Assembly (NCBI GenBank): GCA_030323305.1
Contig: CP106741.1
Span: forward strand, 2,577,501-2,641,500
From: Paenibacillus sp. CC-CFT747
GTDB lineage: Bacteria > Bacillota > Bacilli > Paenibacillales > NBRC-103111
Direction: 5' to 3'
DNA: 64,000 nt
Of the stretch, positions 55,917 through 63,997 are shown one piece after another (the first letter of the stretch is position 1; each line of letters starts with the position of its first letter). A model generated the notes under the pieces. That model was given only the letters and a program-made list of their open reading frames with translations, ran no database searches and was not told the DNA's origin. Made by a program: the position numbers and the translations under genes.

Positions 55917-56495
55917 ATGAACAAGACCAAAGCCGAGCTGCTGCTGCACCCGGTCCGGTTGAAAATTATCCAATCGCTGGTTGGCGGGCGCCGACTGACG
56001 GTTCAAGGCATCGCGGAGCACCTGCCGGAGGTTCCCCAGGCTACCTTGTACCGGCAACTGAACCAGCTCAGCAAGGGAGGACTGCTCACGGTCGTGGAGC
56101 AGAACCCCGTAAGGGGAACCGTCGAGAAGGTCTATGCCCTAAGCACCCATGCTCACACCCTGACGAAAGAGGACCTGGAGAAGGCGACGCCTGATGAGCA
56201 TCTGCAGCTCTTTCTGTCCTTTCTGGCGGGGGTGATCTCGGATTTCGAGAAGTACGTTAGCCAGGAATCATTCGACATGATGAAGGATATGGTCACGTAC
56301 CGGCAGGCGCGCCTTCACTTAAGTGATGAGGAGTTGAGGGAAATGGTGATGAGCATCGGAGCGGCCATTACGAAGGCATCCTCCTATGGCCCTGGCCCCG
56401 GCCGGCGGGCACGCACGCTGACGACGATCCTCCTTCCGGAGAAGAGTATTCCTTCAGAGGGGGACGAGAAACCGAAGGCAGACGGAGCGGAATAA
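55917..56495 (+). CDS. Winged-helix transcriptional regulator (HTH_20 / ArsR-like)
   Basis: 192 residues. The winged HTH at the N-terminus (ELLLHPVRLKIIQSLVGGRR, LTVQGIAEHLPEVPQATLYR, QLNQLSKGGLLTVVEQNP) is followed by a helical effector/dimer domain (EHLQLFLSFLAGVISDFEKY). ATG 55917 follows AGGAGG. It heads a probable operon with an alpha/beta hydrolase and a YhfC membrane protein, likely autoregulated through the adjoining palindrome (inference). Intact. Confidence 0.85.
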   Translation: MNKTKAELLLHPVRLKIIQSLVGGRRLTVQGIAEHLPEVPQATLYRQLNQLSKGGLLTVVEQNPVRGTVEKVYALSTHAHTLTKEDLEKATPDEHLQLFLSFLAGVISDFEKYVSQESFDMMKDMVTYRQARLHLSDEELREMVMSIGAAITKASSYGPGPGRRARTLTTILLPEKSIPSEGDEKPKADGAE

Positions 56496-56537
56496 GCCCC
56501 ACATAAAAAGAGAGAGAAAAAGAGAGGGACGGTCAAA

Positions 56538-57643
56538 ATGAAACACCCGATTACCGAGCAGGAAGTTACCATCCAGGCAGCCTATGAATTGGCGGGAGCT
56601 TTGACTCTTCCGGGGTCGATGAACAAGAAAGAGAACGAAAGGAAAGCGGAAGCGGGTGTCCCGGAACGGGGTGGCGTCCATGCGGAAGGAAACGGGGAAG
56701 ACGCTGCCCGGGAAACGGGGAGCGTCCAAGCTGGACCGGGCGAGGGAGGCAGGCCGGACAGCGGCGCTTCCGTCCGTTATCCCGCCATCCTGATCATTCC
56801 CGGTACCGGAGGGAACGACCGGGACGGCAACAGCCGAATGCTCCGCATGAACCTATACAAGGATTTGGCGCATGTTCTGACCGGGCTCGGCTGGGCGACC
56901 CTTCGCTACGACAAGCGGGGGATCGGACGCAGCAAGGGCAGCTTCCTTGAATCCGGCATGTGGGATCAGGTGGACGACGCCGAGGCCTGCCTCCGGTACC
57001 TCGAGGCCCATCCGCAGGTCGACCCAGGCCGGATCCTCATCCTCGGACACAGCGAAGGCTGCATCCTGGGCCCGGCCCTGAACGCCCGGCATCCGGTAAG
57101 CGGGCTGATTCTGCTCTCGGGAGTCGCCGGGTCGCTGAAGGATGCCCTGCCGATGCAGAACGAGAGGGCGATCCGGGAGCTGGAAGCGCTGACCGGCTTC
57201 AAGGGCTTCCTCGTCCGTCTCCTGAAGGTGGGGAAGAAGGCGCGCAAGCAGCAGGAGAGCCTCATCCGCAGGCTGGAGCAGTCGACCGGGCCGGTCATTC
57301 GGCTCCGGGGTAAGAAGATCAACGCCAAATGGTTCCGGGAGCATCTGGCCTACAGCGTCATGGACGATTTGGCGAAGGTCACCTGTCCGACGCTGGCCGT
57401 CACGGGAGACAAGGACCTCCAGGTGGATCCCGGAGATGCGGAGAGGATGGCTTCAGCTGTGAAGGGAGAGGGGAATGGCGCATCATCCCGAACGTCACCC
57501 ATATCCTAAAGAAAACGGACGAGACGCCCGCCATGCTGACGCTGATCAAGCAGTATAAACGAATGGCCGGGGATCCGATCGCTCCGGAGCTTGTCACGGT
57601 TTTGCAGCAATGGCTGCAGGCCCATTATGAAAGGAGTGCTTAG
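56538..57643 (+). CDS. Alpha/beta hydrolase with inserted low-complexity segment (one frameshift)
   Basis: Serine hydrolase of the dienelactone-hydrolase/YqkD-like type: AILIIPGTGGNDRDGNSRML, WATLRYDKRGIGRSKGSF, nucleophile RILILGHSEGCILGPALNA, acid LAVTGDKDLQVDPGDAE, His in IIPNVTHILKKTDE. Between about residues 25 and 75 a Glu/Gly-rich insert (KENERKAEAGVPERGGVHAE and on) separates the first strand from the core, an unusual feature. One G is missing in GAGGGGAATGG near 57471; with it VKGEGEWRIIPNVTHIL is restored and the protein ends at 57643 (368 residues). Confidence 0.83.
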
Positions 57644-57644
57644 C

Positions 57645-58463
57645 ATGGTGCCTACGTCTGCTTTTGCGGGAATCCTCACCCAGGGAGTTCTGGCAGCCCT
57701 TATTCCTTTTGTTGCCATTGTCTATTACTACCGCAAAGAAAAATTCTCCTTCGTCCCCTTCGCGGTAGGGGCCGCCGTCTTCATCGTCTTCTCCCAAGTG
57801 CTGGAGAAGCTGCTTCATCTGTACGTCATGACCGGCAATCCCGTGACAATGGAATGGCTGAAAGCCCCGCTCGTGCTCGCCGTGTACGGCGCTCTGGCCG
57901 CTGCTCTGTTCGAGGAGGGAGGGCGGTGGATCGGCATGAAGCTTCTCATGTCCCGGAGAAGAGAGTGGAAGGACGGCCTGTCGTTCGGCCTCGGCCACGG
58001 AGGGATCGAGGCGATGCTCATCAGCGGACTGGCGAGCGTCCAGTACCTGCTGTATGCCGCGCTGCTCAACAACGGAACGTTTGATGAGGTGCTCGGAAGC
58101 AAGCTTCCGGCCGAGGCGGTCACCCAGCTCAAAACGGTGCTCACGGGCAGCGGCTTCGGCTTATACCTCGTCGGCGGGCTGGAACGGATTCCCGCTCTCT
58201 TCCTCCAGATCGCCATGTCGCTCATGGTGCTGTACGCCGTCCGGTCGGGCCGCCTAGCCATGCTGCTGTGGGCCATTCTCCTTCATGCCGGCGTGGATTT
58301 CTTCCCGGGCTTGTACCAGGCGAAGGTTCTCCCGCTGTGGCTGGTGGAGATTCTAGTCTGGCTCACCCTGCCGCTCTCGCTGTATCTGATTAAGAGATCC
58401 CGTGTCTGGTTCGGGGAAGCGGAGCGCCGCCCGGACGCTTCTTTTACCGGAGTCGGCCGGTAG
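57645..58463 (+). CDS. YhfC-family membrane protein (putative intramembrane metalloprotease)
   Basis: 272 residues, about seven membrane segments. Conserved motifs AALFEEGGRWIGMKLLM, SFGLGHGGIEAMLISGLASV and LLHAGVDFFPGLY fit the YhfC group, thought to be a CPBP-like glutamic/metalloprotease family (family prediction). ATG 57645 is two bases after the hydrolase stop, with AAAGGAG inside that gene's end, so it is coupled. Confidence 0.86.
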   Translation: MVPTSAFAGILTQGVLAALIPFVAIVYYYRKEKFSFVPFAVGAAVFIVFSQVLEKLLHLYVMTGNPVTMEWLKAPLVLAVYGALAAALFEEGGRWIGMKLLMSRRREWKDGLSFGLGHGGIEAMLISGLASVQYLLYAALLNNGTFDEVLGSKLPAEAVTQLKTVLTGSGFGLYLVGGLERIPALFLQIAMSLMVLYAVRSGRLAMLLWAILLHAGVDFFPGLYQAKVLPLWLVEILVWLTLPLSLYLIKRSRVWFGEAERRPDASFTGVGR

Positions 58464-58493
58464 GCAGATGAATCGAGCATCTGTATAAGAACA

Positions 58494-58532
58494 AAGGCAG
58501 CCTGGACCGGTAAGTCCTTGGCTGCCGTTTTT
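58494..58532. terminator. Terminator after the YhfC gene
   Basis: GGCAGCC (58496-58502) and GGCTGCC (58520-58526) with inner GGAC/GTCC, then TTTTT; usable by the converging minus-strand gene as well. Confidence 0.82.
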
Positions 58533-58537
58533 ATTGT

Positions 58538-59092
58538 TTAGGGGTTATTAGGTTCTGAGATTCGGTCCTCTGCCTTTTTGTTGCCTGGATAGGAGTCACC
58601 GGCTCTTGCCCGCCGGCCGGAAAGGAAATAGAACAGGCCGCCCGCCATCCAGAACGGCTCCCAGAAGAAGATCCGCCACCACGCCGAGTAACGGTCTACC
58701 GGCAAGTCCAGCACGCCGGCCAGGGCGAGCAGCACGGACGCAAAGTTAAGCAGCCCGTAAAGGAATAGAAACATCCCGCCGATCATGGCGGCGAAGCGCA
58801 GCGCTGTGTGAAGGAACCGGAAGGTACGGAGCTCCAGAGCGATCAAGACGAGCGCTCCGGCAGCCTTGGCTGCTCCCGTCAACCATACGATAAGGATAAA
58901 GCCTTCGTCCCGCAAGACGGCTTGCCTCGAGATTTCCGGTCCGAGCGTCTCGACACCGAGTGAGCCGCCACCCGCCCAATAAAAGCTCATACAGGCGAAT
59001 AGCAAGGACCAAACAACCCCGCAAACGACCGGCCATCGTTTTCGCCGAACGGACATGCCAACCCAACCTTTCCCATTAGGATTCTCATCCAT
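58538..59092 (-). CDS. DUF3995 membrane protein
   Basis: 184 residues, four membrane segments: WPVVCGVVWSLLFACMSFYW, then ILIVWLTGAAKAAGALVLIA, FAAMIGGMFLFLYGLLN and a last one near PFWMAGGLFYFL. The SFYWAGGG segment is the DUF3995 hallmark. Two starts are possible: ATG 59092 (GGAGG 12 bases upstream) and ATG 59056 (AAAGG 11 bases upstream; MSVRRKRWPV). Function unknown. Confidence 0.75.
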   Translation of the reverse strand: MDENPNGKGWVGMSVRRKRWPVVCGVVWSLLFACMSFYWAGGGSLGVETLGPEISRQAVLRDEGFILIVWLTGAAKAAGALVLIALELRTFRFLHTALRFAAMIGGMFLFLYGLLNFASVLLALAGVLDLPVDRYSAWWRIFFWEPFWMAGGLFYFLSGRRARAGDSYPGNKKAEDRISEPNNP

Positions 59093-59363
59093 AGATTACC
59101 ACGTCCTCCAAGGGGTGGTACTGTTAAGAAAGAAGCTGCAGGTTATCATGATCGTCCTGCGGTTCTTCCGGTCAAGCCGCTTTCATCGTCCGCTCGATAT
59201 CCCGCGGGATCAGCCGGCAGGCCAAACAAGAGGTAGGAAGAGGCACAAGTAATAGGTAAAATAACTTGGGGGATGGTGAAATCTAAAGCTTGCCATTAGT
59301 TAGCAATCCATGATAAACCAGGCCTACTTTTGGAGGTTAAAATAGTCATAAAGGAGGCTGCTT

Positions 59364-59914
59364 ATGGGACGTGTAATTATGATGATGAACGTGACACTGG
59401 ACGGGTGCTGTGACCACACGCAGGTGATTGCGGATGAGGAGCTCCACCGGTATTCGGGGGACCTGATGGACCAGTCCGATGGTCTGCTTTTTGGACGTGA
59501 AATATACCAGCTGATGGAAAGCGCTTGGCCGGCCATTGCCAGCAGCGGCGAAGGACCTCCATTCCTGGTCGACTTCGCACGCAAGCTCGATCGGAAACCC
59601 AAGTACGTCTTCTCGCGGACGCTGGATCACGTGTCGTGGCAGAACTCTTTCTTGTTAAAGGGGCCTGTTTCCGAGGAGGTGCCGAAGCTTACGGCAGAAG
59701 GGAAAAACCTAGTCGTTAACGGTGGTCCCGGTCTCGGTTCCACCCTGGCACAACTAGATTTGGTGGATGAGTATCACTTCTTGGTACAGCCAATCGTTGC
59801 CGGACGCGGCCCCCAATTATTGGGGGAGTTCATGAGCGGCTAAATCTGAAGCTGAGCGGGACCAAACCCTTCGGCTCCGGCGTCGTGCTGCTCCGCTATA
59901 CGCCTGTTCGTTAA
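59364..59914 (+). CDS. Dihydrofolate-reductase/RibD-C family protein (one frameshift)
   Basis: NADPH-dependent reductase fold of unknown substrate, as in YyaP/YwjB-like proteins. GRVIMMMNVTLDGCCDHTQV, DGLLFGREIYQLMESAWP, YVFSRTLDHVSWQNS, NLVVNGGPGLGSTLAQLDLV, DEYHFLVQPIVAGRGPQLL. ATG 59364 has AAAGGAGG 15 bases upstream. Near 59830 (GAGTTCATGAGCGG) one base is missing; with it the C-terminus ERLNLKLSGTKPFGSGVVLL and RYTPVR appears, 183 residues in total. Confidence 0.82.
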
Positions 59915-59997
59915 CGGCTTGGCTGATCCCTGCGCTTTTGTGCAGCACGTTAGGAAAATGGCAAGCTTAAAAATGAGATGGTTGACCCTGAAAATGT

Positions 59998-60019
59998 CCT
60001 TGAAAATCAAGGGCTTTTT
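59998..60019 (+). terminator. Terminator after the RibD-like gene
   Basis: CCTTGA-AAA-TCAAGG stem followed by GC and TTTTT. Confidence 0.75.
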
Positions 60020-60129
60020 CATTATTTTAGAAGCATAAGTTTACCGCAAAAATTGGAAGCATAAGCTTGCCTAAACGGCAAACGTATGGGTTAAGTGACA
60101 GGAGGACGAAAATGAGAGCAGGTTAGAGG

Positions 60130-60577
60130 ATGACACCCGTTTCGAGATCCTTAGGCATCTTACTCATTTTACTTGGCATTGTAATTTTCATGACTAAAGT
60201 TTTCTCCAACGATTCAAACGAACCTGCCCTGTTTTACATCAGCGGTTCCGGTGAATCGGTCCCTAAGGATCCATCCGAGAAAGGGGTGCTTGGATTCTCC
60301 GTCTCGTTTGACAACCCTACGAATCGTTCTTTTACGATTCACCGGGTGGAGCCCGTTTTAACTGAGATGGGAAAACGGATCGTGACGGGTGAGGTCAAGA
60401 GCATTCCAGAAGGGAAGAGATTGAAAGCGGGCAAGAAAGTGGAATACAGCGGAGAATTCGAAATCCGTACCAGTTGACCTGACAGAAGAAGAGATTCGCG
60501 ATATGATGCCTGTCATAGAGGGCTACCGAATCATCCTAAACAACCAAGAGGAAATCATTTTGCCGGCCAAGCCTTGA
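60130..60577 (+). CDS. Membrane-anchored hypothetical protein (one frameshift)
   Basis: An N-terminal hydrophobic anchor (SLGILLILLGIVIFMTKVFS) is followed by an extracytoplasmic beta-rich domain (GVLGFSVSFDNPTNRSFTIH, SIPEGKRLKAGKKVEYSGEF). The frame ends at 60477, but the sequence continues convincingly in the next frame, VPVDLTEEEIRDMMPVIEGY to the stop at 60577, if one C near 60469 is removed (about 148 residues). No family recognised. The strong AGGAGG upstream serves ATG 60112, which is in frame but meets TAG after four codons; ATG 60130 then follows. Confidence 0.6.
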
Positions 60578-60642
60578 ACTCTCTGCTAATCTGCCGGGTG
60601 GGGTGGATCGGTTAGGGAGCGCCACAGCCCTCTAGCCCAACT

Positions 60643-60690
60643 TAAAAAGGTGTCCCTCCGCCATTTTCATGGCTTTTGGAACACCCTTTT
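60643..60690. terminator. Bidirectional terminator
   Basis: AAAGGTGTCC with GGAACACCCTTT around inner GCCAT/ATGGC, with A and T tracts on the two sides, between converging genes. Confidence 0.75.
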
Positions 60691-60731
60691 GACGAGCTAA
60701 ATAATAGCCACTTCCCTCAGTTCCGCACTGC

Positions 60732-61145
60732 CTAAGCTTCCCACACCTGCACGTTCATGTCCTTTGCGAACGCGATGCGGGACGGCTTCACCTCGAGAAT
60801 GACATAGTCCGGATCGTCCGGTCCTTCGAACCACGGCTTCAGCCAATCGTTCCACACCTTTTGGCGCAGGGAGTCATCCTTCGTAACGGACGCGGTGGCC
60901 TCGATCTGCAGGAACTCGTCCGGCTTGCCGTCCTTCATCTCCGTCAGAAGGTGCACATGCGGGTTGTCGTCGAGCTCCTCCACCTTGTGGGACTTGCGGT
61001 TGGTGGCCAGATAGATCGTCAGCCCGTTATGAAAAACGGTCATATACCGGACATGCGGCTTGCCGCCTTCCACCGTCGCGAACGAACAGAAGCGGGTGTT
61101 GTCGAGCATGCTTGAAATATGCTTTTCCAATTGGTTTCTCTCCAT
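60732..61145 (-). CDS. Pyridoxamine 5'-phosphate oxidase-like flavin-binding protein
   Basis: Split-barrel protein of the general-stress-protein-26 type, 137 residues: SMLDNTRFCSFATVEGGKPH, RYMTVFHNGLTIYLATNRKS, HKVEELDDNPHVHLL, ending ILEVKPSRIAFAKDMNVQVW. Binds FMN or F420-like cofactors in relatives; substrate unknown. ATG 61145 follows GGAGGG. Confidence 0.87.
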   Translation of the reverse strand: MERNQLEKHISSMLDNTRFCSFATVEGGKPHVRYMTVFHNGLTIYLATNRKSHKVEELDDNPHVHLLTEMKDGKPDEFLQIEATASVTKDDSLRQKVWNDWLKPWFEGPDDPDYVILEVKPSRIAFAKDMNVQVWEA

Positions 61146-61358
61146 GGGTCAAGCTCCCTCCTATAATATACTCATAGGTTAATTACCCGAAACGCTTTTT
61201 GACGAACCGCCGCCCGGTTAACAAAATGCCCCAGATCCGACGAAAAAGAACCTTACCTTTTTCACCCCTGCTGAGCCTTACCCAGCCGGAAAACCGCAGG
61301 CATAGTTCGTCCCCCCGGTATGATATACTTAATGTATAACCAGAAAGGTGGGAAACCC

Positions 61359-62021
61359 ATGAACCTGCAGCAAAGCGAGAAAGCGGCCGATTGGGAAAGG
61401 GAATACAACTCCTCGTTCCATAAGCTGCTCCGTATGTTTACGCTTTCGATCCTGATCTCGTTTCTTGGTACGCTGGCAGGCACCCAGGTGCCTCCCGCGC
61501 TGATTCTGCCGCTCATCGTCGTGGAGTTCATCATGCTGATCTCCGCCATGTTCATCCGGCGCCGGAAGAAGTCCATCGGCTACCTGTTTACGTACGCCTT
61601 CTGCTTCATTAGCGGAATTACGCTGTACCCGACGATCGCCTACTACGCCTCTACTGGAGGAGCGGGGATCGTGACTTCGGCGTTCGTGGTGACGACGGTT
61701 GTTTTTGCCGGCTTGACCTTGTATGCCTACTTGAGTAAGCGGGATTTCACCTTCCTCGGAGGCTTTCTCATGATTGGGCTGTTGGCTTTGGTCGGCTTCA
61801 GCCTGGTGGGAATGTTCACGGGTGGCTTCGGGGGCACGCTCGGTATGACGCTTGCCTTCTTCGGAGTCGTCATTTTCTCCGGCTACATCCTGTACGACAT
61901 CTCGCAGTACAAGCACGGGCTGACGGAAGAGATGATCCCGCTTGCCGTGCTCAACCTGTATTTGGATTTCATCAACCTGTTTCTGTCGCTGCTGCGTCTG
62001 TTCGGGCTTTCCCGGGACTAG
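61359..62021 (+). CDS. Bax inhibitor-1 (BI-1/YetJ) family membrane protein
   Basis: 220 residues, seven membrane segments; the family includes the pH-gated calcium-leak channel YetJ of Bacillus subtilis. Supporting stretches: FISGITLYPTIAYYAS, FLGGFLMIGLLALVGFSLVG, FFGVVIFSGYILYDISQYKH with the conserved Asp, and LNLYLDFINLFLSLLRLFG. ATG 61359 after AAGGTGGG. Monocistronic with terminator. Confidence 0.88.
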   Translation: MNLQQSEKAADWEREYNSSFHKLLRMFTLSILISFLGTLAGTQVPPALILPLIVVEFIMLISAMFIRRRKKSIGYLFTYAFCFISGITLYPTIAYYASTGGAGIVTSAFVVTTVVFAGLTLYAYLSKRDFTFLGGFLMIGLLALVGFSLVGMFTGGFGGTLGMTLAFFGVVIFSGYILYDISQYKHGLTEEMIPLAVLNLYLDFINLFLSLLRLFGLSRD

Positions 62022-62042
62022 GAAGGCAGGAGACCCATAGAG

Positions 62043-62072
62043 AAGCTGTCCGCTTTGGCGGATGGCTTTTTT
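62043..62072 (+). terminator. Terminator after the BI-1 gene
   Basis: AGCTGTCCGC and GCGGATGGCT pair with two G-T, loop TTTG, then TTTTTT. Confidence 0.82.
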
Positions 62073-62107
62073 GCTGTGGGAGGCCAATGGGGATGGAAAA
62101 TTATTCT

Positions 62108-62149
62108 TTGACAGGCGAGGTACTACGTGTTACTATATAGCAGTAGTAA
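62108..62149 (+). promoter_or_regulatory. padR operon promoter with overlapping operator
   Basis: TTGACA (62108-62113), 17-base spacer, TACTAT (62131-62136). The inverted repeat TTACTA-N8-TAGTAA (62130-62149) spans the -10, and a second one (ACTGA-ATA-TCAGT) lies at about 62155-62167. These are likely sites for the PadR protein itself. Confidence 0.65.
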
Positions 62150-62187
62150 GTAATACTGAATATCAGTCATACAGAATAGAGGTGGTT

Positions 62188-62516
62188 GTGCTGGAAGACC
62201 TGACGGAATTGCTCAAAGGCGTGCTGGAGGGCTGTGTCCTTGAAATTATTAACCGCAATGAAACCTACGGCTACGAAATCACGCGGCGGCTGAACGCCCT
62301 CGGCTTCACCGATGTGGTGGAGGGAACGGTGTACACCATCTTGATCCGGCTTGAAAAAACAAGCTGGTGGAGGTCACGAAGAGACCCTCCGACATGGGAC
62401 CGCCGCGGAAGTTTTTCGCGATCAACGACGCCGGGCGTGTGGAGCTGCAGAAGTTCTGGAGAAAATGGGAGTTCGTATCCTCCAAAATTAACGAGCTAAA
62501 GGAGACCGAATCATGA
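62188..62516 (+). CDS. PadR-family transcriptional regulator (one frameshift)
   Basis: Short PadR (109 residues after repair): LTELLKGVLEGCVLEIINRN, ETYGYEITRRLNALGF, VVEGTVYTILIRLEKNKLVE, then FFAINDAGRVELQKFWRKWE. The A6 run near 62359 needs one more A to join RLEKNKLVEVTKRPSDMGPP. Start is GTG 62188, close behind AGAGGTGG; no ATG fits. The stop overlaps the next gene (ATGA at 62513). PadR proteins usually repress an adjoining ABC drug exporter, as would be the case here. Confidence 0.83.
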
Positions 62517-62860
62517 ATTTTTGGGAAAGAATCACCGGGAGCGACATGACCAAAGAATTTAAGACGTTTGAATCACGAGTCAAAAAGCTGCCGGCCGAAT
62601 ATCAGGCCGCATGGGAGGAAATTAACGTCAATCTTTGGGCGCACGCCGATTTTACCGGCCGCAACCTCATACCCATTCTTGACGGTGTGCTGGGCCTGCT
62701 CGAAGAATCGGCGGCGGACGGTCAACGTGTCCAAGAGGTTCTGGGGGACGATATCAAAGGCTTCTGTTCCGCGCTGGCCGGCGAAGAAGGCGCCAAGTCT
62801 GTCCGCGACAAGTGGCGCGAGCAGCTCAATACTACGATCGCTAAAAAGTTAGGGAAATAG
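62513..62860 (+). CDS. DUF1048 protein, first copy
   Basis: 115 residues, helical, no membrane segment: MNFWERITGSDMTKEFKTFE, VKKLPAEYQAAWEEINVNLW, LIPILDGVLGLLEESAADGQ, VQEVLGDDIKGFCSALAGEE. DUF1048 proteins are found with PadR regulators and ABC transporters in Firmicutes. Translationally coupled to padR. Confidence 0.88.
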   Translation: MNFWERITGSDMTKEFKTFESRVKKLPAEYQAAWEEINVNLWAHADFTGRNLIPILDGVLGLLEESAADGQRVQEVLGDDIKGFCSALAGEEGAKSVRDKWREQLNTTIAKKLGK

Positions 62861-62873
62861 GAGGAGGATTACT

Positions 62874-63224
62874 ATGAACATCCGCGATATCATCGAAGGC
62901 AAAAGAGAATGGCGGGCACACGTGGCGCGTGTCAAAGCGCTTCCGCAGGATTATCAGATTGTCTACAAAGAGATTCAAAAATATCTCTTTAAGGTGGGCC
63001 CTGTAGAGCTGAACGAAGGAACGGGGCTGCTTTCGGGGATTGTCGATCTTTTTGAAGAAGGTGCGGCCTCGGGAAAAGGTGTGCTCGAAGTGACGGGCCG
63101 TGACGTAGCGGCATTCGCTGACGAGCTGATCAAAGATTCCAAAACGCACACGGACATCTGGCAGGAAACGGCTGGCCAAGAAAGCCGCAAGGCCATCAAA
63201 AGGGTCACGGATAACCAAAAGTAA
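62874..63224 (+). CDS. DUF1048 protein, second copy
   Basis: 116 residues: MNIRDIIEGKREWRAHVARV, ALPQDYQIVYKEIQKYLFKV, LSGIVDLFEEGAASGKGVLE, VTGRDVAAFADELIKDSKTH. A diverged paralogue of the preceding gene (shared LPxxYQ, GVL/GIVDLFEEGAA, G-D-VxxF patterns). ATG 62874 after GGAGGA. Confidence 0.88.
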   Translation: MNIRDIIEGKREWRAHVARVKALPQDYQIVYKEIQKYLFKVGPVELNEGTGLLSGIVDLFEEGAASGKGVLEVTGRDVAAFADELIKDSKTHTDIWQETAGQESRKAIKRVTDNQK

Positions 63225-63238
63225 GAGGGGGCAGCGGC

Positions 63239-63997
63239 ATGGAAAAGGCCATTATGGTAAAAGGTTTGCAAAAGTCCTACAAGCACCAACATGTCCTGAA
63301 GGGCGTGGAATTCGAGGTGGAAAAGGGCAGTATCTTCGCCCTGCTCGGCTCCAACGGGGCGGGCAAGACAACGGTTGTCAAAATCCTCAGCACGCTCCTT
63401 AAACCGGACAGCGGAACCGTTACCGTGAACGGATTTGACGTCGAGTCAAAGCCCGGCCAGGTACGGCAGTCAATCAGCCTGACCGGGCAGTTTGCGGCGG
63501 TAGACGAGATCTTGACCGGGCGGGAAAATCTCATCATGATCGCCAGGCTGCGCCACCTCGCCAATCCGCGGCAAGTGGCGGACGATTTGCTGAAACGTTT
63601 CGGCTTAACGGACGCCGCCGACCGCAAGCCCTCCACTTATTCGGGTGGGATGCGCCGCAGGCTCGACATCGCCTTAAGCCTGGTGGGAAGCCCGCCAGTC
63701 CTTTTCCTCGATGAGCCGACCACCGGGCTTGATCCCGAGGCACGGATCGAAGTCTGGAAGATCGTAAAGGAGCTGGCCGACGGCGGGACGACGGTATTCC
63801 TGACCACGCAGTATCTGGAGGAAGCCGAGCAGCTTGCCGGCCGGATAGCCATTCTGCACGAGGGCCGCATTATTGCCAGCGGTACGCTCGCCGAGCTGAA
63901 GCAGCTGTTCCCGAAAGCACAGGTAGAGTATGTGGAGAAGCAGCCGACCTTGGAGGAAATCTTCCTCGCTATCATCGGCAAGAAGGAGGCCATGTAA
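63239..63997 (+). CDS. ABC transporter ATP-binding protein (DrrA-like)
   Basis: 252 residues. Walker A FALLGSNGAGKTTVVKILST, Q-loop SLTGQFAAVDEILTGRENL, signature STYSGGMRRRLDIALSLVG, Walker B PVLFLDEPTTGLDPEARIE, switch FLTTQYLEEAEQLAGRIAIL. The Gln in TTQYLEEA instead of His is typical of the daunorubicin-resistance (DrrA) group, suggesting drug or lipid export. GTG-free start ATG 63239 after GAGGGGG. Its TAA directly abuts the ATG of the next gene. Confidence 0.93.
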   Translation: MEKAIMVKGLQKSYKHQHVLKGVEFEVEKGSIFALLGSNGAGKTTVVKILSTLLKPDSGTVTVNGFDVESKPGQVRQSISLTGQFAAVDEILTGRENLIMIARLRHLANPRQVADDLLKRFGLTDAADRKPSTYSGGMRRRLDIALSLVGSPPVLFLDEPTTGLDPEARIEVWKIVKELADGGTTVFLTTQYLEEAEQLAGRIAILHEGRIIASGTLAELKQLFPKAQVEYVEKQPTLEEIFLAIIGKKEAM

